Source: Rhizobium grahamii CCGE 502 (GTDB lineage: Bacteria; Pseudomonadota; Alphaproteobacteria; Rhizobiales; Rhizobiaceae). From it: DNA of 64,000 nt. Below, piece after piece: positions 17,431 to 26,187 of the stretch. Below the pieces are notes generated by a model that was not told where the DNA came from, ran no database searches, and saw only the letters and a list, made by a program, of their open reading frames with translations. Every line of letters begins with the position of its first letter. Position 1 is the first letter of the stretch. Position numbers and translations under genes: made by a program. Location: NCBI RefSeq assembly GCF_000298315.2, contig NZ_AEYE02000025.1:90938-154937 (forward strand), written 5' to 3'.

Positions 17431-17549
17431 TATACGATCGTATACACTATCTAAACTTGCTGAGACGAACGGGGTCTAAACGCGCCGTTCGCCGGCTGGC
17501 ATGGCCCACGGACGCGGGCTGCCACTGTAGCGGTAGATAGTGTACTATC
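17431..17549. promoter_or_regulatory. Palindromes between divergent response-regulator genes
   Basis: TATACGATCGTATA at 17431-17444 is a perfect 14-bp palindrome. Overlapping its right end is TACACTATC (17443-17451). The reverse complement of that word, GATAGTGTA, is at 17536-17544 inside GATAGT-GT-ACTATC (17536-17549). The paired inverted sites in front of two divergent genes suggest shared control, possibly by the FixJ-type protein itself. Confidence 0.5.
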
Positions 17550-17580
17550 CCACCGTCGATTTACATTAGGGGTTCTGACG

Positions 17581-18219
17581 TTGACCGAGGCGCAAGCGAC
17601 CATCATTGTCATCGATGATGACCCCGAAGTTCGGGAAGCGCTTGGCAGTCTGCTGCGTTCCGTCGGCTTTGCCGTCAATCTCCTCGCCTCGGTGGGAGAC
17701 TTCCTCAAGTCCGGGCGACCCGATGGACCGACCTGTCTCGTGCTCGATGTCCGGCTTCCAGGACAAAGCGGTCTTGATTTCCAGCTCGAGCTGTCGCGGG
17801 AAAATATTCAGTTGCCGATTGTCTTCATCACCGGCCACGGCGACATTCCGATGTCTGTCAAGGCGATGAAAGGGGGCGCCGTCGAGTTTCTGACAAAACC
17901 GTTCCGAGACCAGGACTTGCTCGACGCCGTTCACATCGGCTTGTCGCGCGACCGCGAATGGCTTGAAAACGAAAAGGCGATGGCGACGGTGCGGGCTCGT
18001 TTCGCTAGCCTGACCCCACGGGAGCGTGAGGTGATGGCTTTGGTGGTGACAGGACGGCTCAACAAGCAGATTGCCAGTGCTCTAGGTGTGAGCGAGATCA
18101 CCGTGAAGGTTCACCGCAGCCAAGTCATGCAGAAGATGGGCACCAGATCCTTGCCCGAACTCGCGCGTATGGCCGACAAGCTGATGCTCGCGCCCGGAAA
18201 GGCGCAAACCGGCTCATAA
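17581..18219 (+). CDS. FixJ-type two-component response regulator
   Basis: 212 residues from a TTG start with AGGGG eight bases upstream. Receiver domain: IIVIDDDPE, phospho-acceptor Asp56 in LVLDVRLPG, switch FITGHGDIPMSVKAMKGGAVEFLTKPF with the conserved Lys. The LuxR-type DNA-binding domain spans about residues 140-205 (TPREREVMALVVTGRLNKQI, then VKVHRSQVMQKM). It is closely similar in plan to the regulator at 1817. Its position upstream of, and co-directional with, the giant sensor kinase makes that kinase its probable partner, though 550 bases lie between. It is divergent from the single-domain receiver. Confidence 0.92.
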   Translation: MTEAQATIIVIDDDPEVREALGSLLRSVGFAVNLLASVGDFLKSGRPDGPTCLVLDVRLPGQSGLDFQLELSRENIQLPIVFITGHGDIPMSVKAMKGGAVEFLTKPFRDQDLLDAVHIGLSRDREWLENEKAMATVRARFASLTPREREVMALVVTGRLNKQIASALGVSEITVKVHRSQVMQKMGTRSLPELARMADKLMLAPGKAQTGS

Positions 18220-18772
18220 GGTCTTGGCTCATCCCTTCTCATTGCGAACCGATCCTGTGCCATAGCCAATAGCCCAGAGACCGTCTCTCAGAAGCGGTTT
18301 GCTCCTTGTCGTCCTCGAGACGTTTGTATGTCGATCCATCAACGAGACGCGGGTGTCGCTCCCGGTATTCGAAAGTGTGGCTAGAAGAAACCACTGTATA
18401 ATTTCCCGCCGCCGCTTCCGCCGCTACCCTGTACTCGTTGCCTCGAGACAGGCAGGTAGCGAATTCCTCCTTGCTACCAACGAGCTTCGCACCCCTCCCA
18501 CCGAAGCTCTGCGGGTCCGAGACCCCTCGACCGCCCAGCCGCTGCTGGGCGGTCGTCGTCAGCAGAGGTGGAGATACATCGAACGGGCGGGTGATGGCCG
18601 CTCGGTTGCTGTGAGGAACCGGCCATATGTGGTAAGAAGGAAGGGATCGTCACGGCCTGTAATATGCGCTCGCTTTGGCCAACTTGATTGGCGGATCTGG
18701 GGAACGAAGTGGCGGTGATGACGTATTCGGCAGGTAGGCACATTCTCTTTCGGTGTTGGTGGAGATGGCGGT
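18220..18772. other. Gap between the FixJ-type regulator and the giant kinase
   Basis: No convincing gene is seen. The last about 54 bases (from 18722) read in frame into the kinase gene as TFSFGVGGDGG, which resembles the N-terminus of related proteins but has no start codon. A promoter for the kinase may lie here; CTGTATAATTT near 18392 is a possible -10. Confidence 0.45.
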
Positions 18773-21700
18773 TTGGAGGTTCTTTGGGAAGACGGTGATC
18801 GCGTGTTCCACCGGCAACGGCGCCGAGGTGCCGACGGCAAGTGGAACCCGGTGCTGGTCGTGCTTTCGGCCCTCGAGTACCCGACACCTTCAAGCCTCGG
18901 TCGCCTCGACCATGAATACGGATTGAAGGATGAGCTCGATAGCGCGTGGGCGGTGCGACCGCTTGAGTTGGTGCGCGACGGAAGCCGGACCATGCTGGTG
19001 CTTGAAGATCCGGGCAGCGAGCCGCTCGCCCGTCGGCTCGGAACGGCAATGGAAACGGGACTTTTCTTGCGCCTTGCGATCGGCATCGCCGCTGCGCTCG
19101 GCAGCGTCCACCAGCGCGGCCTGGTCCACAAGGACATCAAACCCGCCAACATCCTGGTGAAGAACACGAGCGCCGAGGTGCGGCTGACCGGCTTCGGCAT
19201 CGCCTCACGTCTCTCCCGCGAGCGGCAGGCGCTCGAGCCGCCCGAAGTGGTGGCGGGAACGCTTGCCTACATGGCCCCTGAGCAGACCGGGCGCATGAAC
19301 CGCTCGATCGACTCCCGCAGCGACCTTTATGCGTTCGGCGTGACACTTTACGAAATGTTGACCGGGAGCCTGCCCTTTGCCGCTTCCGACCCGTTGGAAT
19401 GGGTGCATTGCCACATTGCACGACAGCCGATGCCGCCCAACCAGCGGGTGGCGGATGTTTCGCCGACCGTCTCGGCCATCGTCATGAAGCTGCTGGCCAA
19501 GACGGCCGAGGAACGATACCAGACGGCGGGCGGCGTCGAGCACGATCTGAGCCGCTGCCTCCGTCAATGGGAAATGAAATCGCGGATTGAGGCGTTCCCG
19601 CTCGGCGAGCGCGATATCGCAGACCGGCTGCTGATCCCGGAAAAGCTGTACGGGCGGGAGCACGAGGTCGAGGCCTTGCTCGCAGCCTTCGACCGCGTGG
19701 TGTCGGGCGGGGCCCCGGAGTTGGTTTTGGTCTCAGGCTATCCCGGAATTGGAAAGTCGGCGGTGGCGAACGAACTCCACAAGGTACTGTTGCCGCCGCG
19801 CGGGCTATTCGCGTCCGGCAAATTCGACCAATACAAACAAGACATTCCCTATGCGACCCTGGCGCAGGCCTTTCAGGGCCTGCTCAAGGGACTCCTGGCG
19901 AAGAGCGAGGCCGACTTGGCACCGTGGCGCGCGGCGCTGAGCGCGACGCTCGGACCGAACGCAAAGCTGATGGTCGATCTCGTCCCCGAATTGAAGCTCG
20001 TCATCGGCGACCAGCCGCCGGTCCCAGAACTTCCACCACTGGAAGCGCAACGACGGTTCCAACTGGTATTGCGGCTGTTCATCAGTGTCTTTGCCCGACC
20101 CGAACATCCGCTGGCGCTGTTCCTCGACGATCTCCAATGGCTCGACGCTGCGACGCTCAATCTGCTTGAAGATCTGCTGACCCGGTCGGATCTGAAGCAG
20201 CTCATGCTGATCGGCGCCTATCGCGACAATGAAGTCACCGCCGCCCGTCCGCTGATGCGGACGCTTGACCTGATCAAGACCGCGGGCGGCAAGGTTTCGG
20301 AGATCACGCTTGCGCCGCTCACGCAGGACTGTCTCCAGCAGTTGGTTGCGGATGCGCTCCAATGTCAACCCGATCGAGCAGCCCCGCTCGCGCGAATGAT
20401 GCACGACAAGACCGGCGGCAATTCGTTCTTCGTCCGTCAGTTCCTGTTTTCGCTCGCCGACGAGGGAATGCTCGTGTTCGACCATGACGCGGCATGCTGG
20501 TCCTGGGATCTCGAGCGCATTCACGCCAAGGGATACACCGACAACGTCGTGCACCTCATGGTCGGCAAGCTTGCGCGCCAGCCGCCCGATACTCGGGAGG
20601 CATTGCAGCAGTTCGCCTGTCTTGGAAACATCGCAGATACCAGGGTGCTTTCACTCGTGCTCGGGATCCCGGAGGAGCAGGTCGCCGGAGCCTTATGGCG
20701 GGCCGTCGATCACGAACTGCTCGAGCGTCTGCCAGGCGCGTACCGCTTCGTCCACGATCGCGTTCAAGAAGCCGCCTATTCGCTAATTCAGGAGGACCGA
20801 CGCGGCGAGTTGCACCTTCGCATAGGGAGGTTGCTTGCGGCGAATACTACGCCGGAGGGGATTGACGATCATGTCTTCGAGATTGTCAGCCAGCTCAATC
20901 GCGGAGCCGCACTAATCACCTCGGCTGAGGAGCGCGAGCAACTGGCAGAGTTCAATCTGCTGGCAGGCAAGCGCGCCAAGGCCTCGACGGCATACGTCTC
21001 CGCTCTGAACTATTTCGTTGCTGGCACCATGATGCTTTCGGGGGACCGCTGGGAGCGGCAGCACCAACTGGCGTTCGCGCTTGAGCTGAACCGGGCCGAG
21101 TGCGAGTTCCTCCTTGGCGCGCTGCCGGATGCGGAGCGCCGGCTAGCCCAGCTTTCCAGTCGTGCTGGTTGCTCTGACGACCAGGCTGCTGTCGCCTTCC
21201 TGCGCATCGATCTTTATGCTGCGCTCGGGCAGACCAGCCGCTCGGCAGACGTCGGTCTCGATTACCTGAGGCAGTATCTCGGCGTCGACTGGTCGCCGCA
21301 TCCGGACGACGCGGAGGTGCAGCGAGAATACGACCGGATCTGGTCGCAGCTTGGGAGCCGCGAGATCGACACGCTCATCGAACTGCCACTGATGAGCGAC
21401 CCGGCGTCTTCCACGGCATTGGATATTCTCACTCGGCTCGTCGGGGCGGTATGGCATACGGATGCGAACTTGGCATGCATGGCAATATGCCTGGCCGTGA
21501 ATCTGAGCCTGGAGCGAGGCAACACCGACGGCTCGTGCTACCACTATGTATCGCTCGGCTATATTGCCGGGCCGCGGTTCGGGGACTACGAGGCCGGGTT
21601 CCGCTTCGGTCAGCTAGGCTGCCAGATTGTGGAGACACACGACCTGAAGCGTTTTCAGGCAAGGACTTATAAAGACTTCGGGGCTCACGTCCTGCCGTGG

Positions 21701-24316
21701 ACGAGACATGTCCGGACCGGTCGGGACATCTTGCGGCGAGCGCTTGAAATTGCCAACCAGAGCGGCGACCTCACCTTTGCCGGATACAGCTATGTCAGTT
21801 TGAATTCGAACATGCTGGCGGCGGGAGATCCGCTTTTGGAAGTGCAACGCCAGGCGGAGACCGGGCTCGCATTTGCGCAGAAAGCGCGATTCCAGTTCGT
21901 CGTAGATCTCGCCAACGCGCAGCTCTGGCTCGTCCGGACATTGCGCGGGTTGACCCGGAAATTCGGGTCCTTCGACGACGACGGATTTGCCGAACTTGAG
22001 ATCGAACGCCGGTTTCTCGAAAATCCGAATCTTGCGGAAACCTGCTACTTCGTCAGAAAACTCCAGGCCCGATACTTCGCGGGCGACTATGAGGCGGCCG
22101 TTGATGCCTCGTTGAGGGCCCAGCGGCTGCCATGGACATCGGTGGGACATTTCGAAGAAACCCCGGAGCATCATTTCTACGGCGCCCTCGCCCGCGCCGC
22201 GTGCTGCGGCTATGAGGGGGCGGACCAGCGGGCGCGGCATAAGGAGACCCTGGTTTTCCACCACCGACAGCTTGAGATCTATGCGGAGAATTGCCCTGAG
22301 AATTTCGAGAACCGCGCCGCACTTGTCGGCGCCGAGATAGCTCGTCTTGAAGGCCGAGAAATCGACGCGGTGCGCCTATACGAGCAAGCGATCCGATCAG
22401 CGCGCGCCAACGGTTTCCTTCATCATGAAGCCCTCGCATATGAACTCGCCGCCCGGTTTTATGCGCAAGGGGGCTTCGACGAGTTCGCTCGTCTCTATCT
22501 CCGCAACGCGCGAGCCTGCTATCTACGCTGGGGCGCCGATGGCAAGGTGAGGCAACTCGACCAGCTCTATCCTGACCTCAGAGGGGAAGAACGCCCGCCC
22601 GCTCCAACGAGCACCATGGGCGCGCCGGTCGAGCAACTCGATCTAGCGACCGTAATCAAAATCTCGCAGGCCGTGTCGGGCGAGATTGTCCTTCAAAAGC
22701 TGATCGACATAGTTTTGCGCACCGCCGTTGAGCACGCGGGCGCCGAGCGCGGCCTGCTGATCCTGCCGCGTGGCGGCGAGTCGCGGATCGCGGCGGAGGC
22801 CACGACTTGCGGTGAAACGGTCGCTGTGCAGATGCTCGACGAGATCGTCACGGAGTCTACGCTGCCACAATCACTCCTTCGCTACGTGACGCGCACGAAC
22901 GAAACCGTGGTCCTCGACGACGCAGCGGTTCAGAATCAATTCGCCGCGGACCCATATGTTTGTCAGCACCATGCTCGTTCAATTGTCTGTGCGCCGTTGC
23001 TCAATCAGGGCCAACTGACAGGGGTACTCTACCTTGAGAACACCCTCGCCCCTCGTGTCTTCGCGCCAGCCCGGATCGCGGTGTTGAAGCTGCTCGCCTC
23101 GCAGGCAGCAATCTCACTGGAGAATACCCGGTTGTACCGCGATCTCGCCGAACGCGAAGCCAAGATCAGTCGTCTCGTCAACGCCAACATCATCGGTATC
23201 GTCATCTGGGATATCGAAGGTCGTATTCTTGAAGCCAATGACGCGTTCCTCAGCATGGTGGGATACGATCGAGAGGACCTTGCCTCGGGTCGGCTATCCT
23301 GGACGGACCTGACGCCAGACGAATGGCGCGACCGCGACGCACGGACCGTCGCGGAGCTGAAGATGGTGGGGGCGGTCCAACCGTTCGAGAAGGAATACTT
23401 TCGGAAAGATGGCACCCGTCTGCCCGTGCTGATCGGAGGTGCGCTGCTAGAAGAAAGCAGCAAAGACGGTGTCTCTTTCGTCCTCGATCTGACGGAGCGG
23501 CGACAGGCCGAAGAGGGATTACGGAAGAGCGAGGAAGCCTTGCGCCAGGCGCAGGGGCAACTGGCCCATGCAAATCGCGTCGCCACAATGGGCCAGCTCA
23601 CAGCCTCCATCGCCCATGAAATCAACCAGCCGCTCGCCGCATCGCTCACCAACGCCCAGGCGGCGTTGCGCTGGCTAGGCACCCATCCGCCCGATCTGGA
23701 GGAGGTGACGCAGGCCCTGGACCGGATCGTCGAGAACGCCAATCGGGCCAGCGACGTCATCGGCCGGATCCGTGCCTTGATCAAGAAGGAGCCGCCCCGC
23801 AAGGAGCGCTTCGACCTCAATGAAGCCATTCGTCACGTGATCGCCCTGACCGGCAGTGAGGTGCTACGACAAGGCGTCACGCTGCAGACAGAATTCGCGA
23901 CGGGCCTGCCCTTGGTGGAAGGAGATCGGGTCCAGCTACAACAGGTGATCCTGAACCTGATCATGAACGCAATCGAGGCGATGAGCGACATCGATGAGGA
24001 AGAGCGCGAACTTTTGATCAGCACCGAGGCAGAAGCCTCAGGAACCGTTGTCGTCGGGGTGCGCGACAAGGGTCCAGGTCTTGACCCGCAAACAGTGGAT
24101 CGTCTTTTCGAGGCTTTCTTCACGACCAAATCCAGCGGCATGGGCATGGGCCTGGCGATCTGCCGCTCGATCATCGAGGCGCACGGGGGGCGGATGTGGG
24201 CCACCGCCAGTGGATCAGGCGGGGCAATATTTCTGTTCACCCTGCCTCTCGAACCAGACGAAACCCATGGCGCAAAGTCTGCTGTCCAAACCGCAATGTT
24301 GAAAGACTGCGTATGA
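18773..24316 (+). CDS. Trifunctional kinase-like / ATPase / GAF-PAS sensor histidine kinase
   Basis: 1847 residues in one frame. Order: Ser/Thr-kinase-like domain (about 1-260) with VHKDIKPAN and APEQ but TGFGIAS in place of DFG and no glycine loop; AAA/STAND-type ATPase (about 290-610) with Walker A GYPGIGKS near 322 and LFLDDLQWLD near 449; a long helical TPR-like region (about 640-1280); GAF (about 1288-1455); PAS (about 1461-1576); HisKA with phospho-acceptor His in ASIAHEINQP near 1612; and HATPase_c with NLIMNAIEAM, DKGPGL and GMGMGLAICRSI (about 1709-1825). It autophosphorylates at the C-terminal His; the kinase-like part is probably inactive or atypical. No membrane segment is seen. 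The TTG start has GGTGGAG eight bases upstream. Likely partner: the regulator at 17581. Confidence 0.93.
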   Translation: MEVLWEDGDRVFHRQRRRGADGKWNPVLVVLSALEYPTPSSLGRLDHEYGLKDELDSAWAVRPLELVRDGSRTMLVLEDPGSEPLARRLGTAMETGLFLRLAIGIAAALGSVHQRGLVHKDIKPANILVKNTSAEVRLTGFGIASRLSRERQALEPPEVVAGTLAYMAPEQTGRMNRSIDSRSDLYAFGVTLYEMLTGSLPFAASDPLEWVHCHIARQPMPPNQRVADVSPTVSAIVMKLLAKTAEERYQTAGGVEHDLSRCLRQWEMKSRIEAFPLGERDIADRLLIPEKLYGREHEVEALLAAFDRVVSGGAPELVLVSGYPGIGKSAVANELHKVLLPPRGLFASGKFDQYKQDIPYATLAQAFQGLLKGLLAKSEADLAPWRAALSATLGPNAKLMVDLVPELKLVIGDQPPVPELPPLEAQRRFQLVLRLFISVFARPEHPLALFLDDLQWLDAATLNLLEDLLTRSDLKQLMLIGAYRDNEVTAARPLMRTLDLIKTAGGKVSEITLAPLTQDCLQQLVADALQCQPDRAAPLARMMHDKTGGNSFFVRQFLFSLADEGMLVFDHDAACWSWDLERIHAKGYTDNVVHLMVGKLARQPPDTREALQQFACLGNIADTRVLSLVLGIPEEQVAGALWRAVDHELLERLPGAYRFVHDRVQEAAYSLIQEDRRGELHLRIGRLLAANTTPEGIDDHVFEIVSQLNRGAALITSAEEREQLAEFNLLAGKRAKASTAYVSALNYFVAGTMMLSGDRWERQHQLAFALELNRAECEFLLGALPDAERRLAQLSSRAGCSDDQAAVAFLRIDLYAALGQTSRSADVGLDYLRQYLGVDWSPHPDDAEVQREYDRIWSQLGSREIDTLIELPLMSDPASSTALDILTRLVGAVWHTDANLACMAICLAVNLSLERGNTDGSCYHYVSLGYIAGPRFGDYEAGFRFGQLGCQIVETHDLKRFQARTYKDFGAHVLPWTRHVRTGRDILRRALEIANQSGDLTFAGYSYVSLNSNMLAAGDPLLEVQRQAETGLAFAQKARFQFVVDLANAQLWLVRTLRGLTRKFGSFDDDGFAELEIERRFLENPNLAETCYFVRKLQARYFAGDYEAAVDASLRAQRLPWTSVGHFEETPEHHFYGALARAACCGYEGADQRARHKETLVFHHRQLEIYAENCPENFENRAALVGAEIARLEGREIDAVRLYEQAIRSARANGFLHHEALAYELAARFYAQGGFDEFARLYLRNARACYLRWGADGKVRQLDQLYPDLRGEERPPAPTSTMGAPVEQLDLATVIKISQAVSGEIVLQKLIDIVLRTAVEHAGAERGLLILPRGGESRIAAEATTCGETVAVQMLDEIVTESTLPQSLLRYVTRTNETVVLDDAAVQNQFAADPYVCQHHARSIVCAPLLNQGQLTGVLYLENTLAPRVFAPARIAVLKLLASQAAISLENTRLYRDLAEREAKISRLVNANIIGIVIWDIEGRILEANDAFLSMVGYDREDLASGRLSWTDLTPDEWRDRDARTVAELKMVGAVQPFEKEYFRKDGTRLPVLIGGALLEESSKDGVSFVLDLTERRQAEEGLRKSEEALRQAQGQLAHANRVATMGQLTASIAHEINQPLAASLTNAQAALRWLGTHPPDLEEVTQALDRIVENANRASDVIGRIRALIKKEPPRKERFDLNEAIRHVIALTGSEVLRQGVTLQTEFATGLPLVEGDRVQLQQVILNLIMNAIEAMSDIDEEERELLISTEAEASGTVVVGVRDKGPGLDPQTVDRLFEAFFTTKSSGMGMGLAICRSIIEAHGGRMWATASGSGGAIFLFTLPLEPDETHGAKSAVQTAMLKDCV

Positions 24317-25594
24317 CCAACAACTGGTTGAGGCTCTCGAGCCAGGCAGGACTCTGCGAAGCGTAACAGCCTTTGGAAGGTCCTCTCTTTCATCGCGGAC
24401 AACAGCGTGCCCCGAACTGATCCACCTTCACGATGCCCCATCGGGCCGGTGCGCAATCGCGCTTGCGAAAACTGGACGAGGCGTTGGAGAGCGTCGACCT
24501 GTCTGCATCAGCTAGAAGTGCTGGGCGCCAAGATCGAGGGTCCTAAATTCCGTACCCAGGACGCGGCTTCGGACTCAATGCATGGTCACGGAAATCACTG
24601 GTGGGCGGAGATCCCCGAAGTCGTGTAAAAGACGGAGAAGCTCGACGGAGTGGCACAAGAGACCGAACTGGGTTCCAGCAACGTATAAGGTGAAGGCAGA
24701 TCTCCAGGCTTGAAAAGCTTGTCCCCAGGGAGACTTGATCGTTTCGCGTGGCATGACGGAGAACGTCATCAAATGAGCTTCCAGGTCCGCAGTCGGCCAA
24801 GATGAAATAGCTGGCGGCGTGTGGAGCGGAGAACCCGGAGCGCAAGGGCCAGCTTCCCCATATGCGCTGGGAAACAGCGTCAATGGGACCAGCTCGATCT
24901 GGATGCGGTGGAGTTCGTGTGTCATGGACTCAATCCTTTGGAAGAACGAGGAGCAACGAAGAGGCGAACGGTCCGGCCTATCGGCTCGCCGGCCACGCAT
25001 CGCTGGTGAACCGCCTCAAGTCTGTTCTTGATGCAGGCATCGGCCTGATGAGCGCCTTCGTGAGCTAGATGACGTTGCCGCGCGGGAGAAAGTATCCTGA
25101 CCGTAACAGGACGTGGCGCGACCTGCTATTGATCTTTAGGAAGGATCGGGTAGCGAAGAGGAGGAGACGGCTTATACGGCGGTGTAGGAGTCCTTCATCG
25201 AGGCCCGCTGCCAGAAATCAGACCGCAATCCGCTACTTTACGATGAGACGCCTTCGGCAGTTGCTTATATGAGGATGCCTGCGCACGGCTCGGGGCCGAC
25301 GTGGTTCGCTACACCTTCATCGTAATGGACTTTCACCATCTACTCCTTGCCGGTCTCCCGGCGCACCCCCATGGGATCTAATTCCGCATAACTCCGTGGC
25401 AGCCGCCTGCGTGCTGCATCCGTATAATTTGCGCATACACAAGTATCATGGCGGACTTGCAAACTTTGTTTTACCTTTTGCTTATGAGTGCTGGCTCCCC
25501 AAATTGATCATGTTCGCACCGGCGTCGGCAGCCATTCACCAGACGTTGGAACCATGGCCAATCAGGTTGCAAAACCGTTAGGAAGGGACGCAGA
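24317..25594. other. Long gap, mostly without genes
   Basis: Apart from one possible minus-strand frame (24575-24925) no gene is supported. Open frames are short, differ in codon use from neighbours, and lack ribosome binding sites. It may be eroded sequence after the kinase gene. Confidence 0.45.
24575..24925 (-). CDS. Possible small hypothetical protein (phasin-like helix?)
   Basis: A 116-residue frame from an ATG at 24925 with a weak upstream GGA. The part SPWGQAFQAWRSAFTLYVAGTQ, continuing into FGLLCHSVELLRLL, resembles the amphipathic helix of small phasin-like proteins, but the rest is Pro-rich and unlike any family. It could be a fragment. Confidence 0.3.
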   Translation of the reverse strand: MTHELHRIQIELVPLTLFPSAYGEAGPCAPGSPLHTPPAISSWPTADLEAHLMTFSVMPRETIKSPWGQAFQAWRSAFTLYVAGTQFGLLCHSVELLRLLHDFGDLRPPVISVTMH

Positions 25595-25813
25595 ATGCCG
25601 ACGGTACCTCCGACTCCTATCACGCCTCCAGACGAGCATGTTGTCACCGCCCGAGAGGCGCTTGAGCCCCTCTATGAGAGACTGGAGCTTCACACCGAGG
25701 CCACCCTGCTGTCGGCGGCTATGGAGGCCGGATGGCCCGCCGACGAGGCCACGAAAGCGCTGGCCGCCCTTAGATTGCAAGACGCCCTCAATATACTCGG
25801 CCGAGAAAATTGA
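25595..25813 (+). CDS. Small helical protein, function unknown
   Basis: 72 residues with a Pro-rich start (PTVPPTPITPPDEH) and a helical remainder (AREALEPLYERLELHTEATL then AAMEAGWPADEATKALAALRLQDAL). AAGGGACG lies eight bases before the ATG and codon use is typical of the region, so it is probably real. No family is recognised. It stands alone between two non-coding stretches. Confidence 0.5.
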   Translation: MPTVPPTPITPPDEHVVTAREALEPLYERLELHTEATLLSAAMEAGWPADEATKALAALRLQDALNILGREN

Positions 25814-26130
25814 GGTCGCAGCATATCGACACCGAACGAGATGGAAGGCGTCGCAAAGTTTCCTTTGCGGAGACGACGGATAATTTCGCCGGTGTTCGGC
25901 GTCGCCAAGGACTCGAGGGTTCGATTGGAACATCAGGACGATGTTCCCTCCTTGCTTCGCCGCCGCATCTACGCGACAGGCGTGTTGCTTCTAAAACGAT
26001 CCGGCAAAGCCCAGAGACTCGCTTGGTTGCCGTCTAGCGGATCGACCAAGTTATAGACCTCCTCGGCGGTGAGCTAGCATATCGACACCGTCGTTGCCGC
26101 CAGGGAATCCAGTTTCCCATGCGGGGCAAC
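25814..26130. other. Gap without a gene
   Basis: No supported reading frame. It is the convergent space between the small gene at 25595 and the minus-strand secreted-protein gene at 26188. Confidence 0.5.
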
Positions 26131-26159
26131 GGCCGGACGAGTCGTGCGACCGTCCGGCC
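26131..26159 (-). terminator. Strong hairpin after the Gly/Ser-rich protein gene
   Basis: GGCCGGACG (26131-26139) pairs with CGTCCGGCC (26151-26159), and inner GTCG/CGAC extend the stem. It lies 28 bases past the minus-strand stop at 26188. No T-run follows on the minus strand, so termination is likely but not classical. Confidence 0.45.
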
Positions 26160-26187
26160 TGTAACCTTCACCGTGCCAAGGTTGGTT

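Noticed and set aside
22053-22439. Minus-strand frame inside the kinase gene
   Set aside because: It is an overlap shadow without start site or motif.
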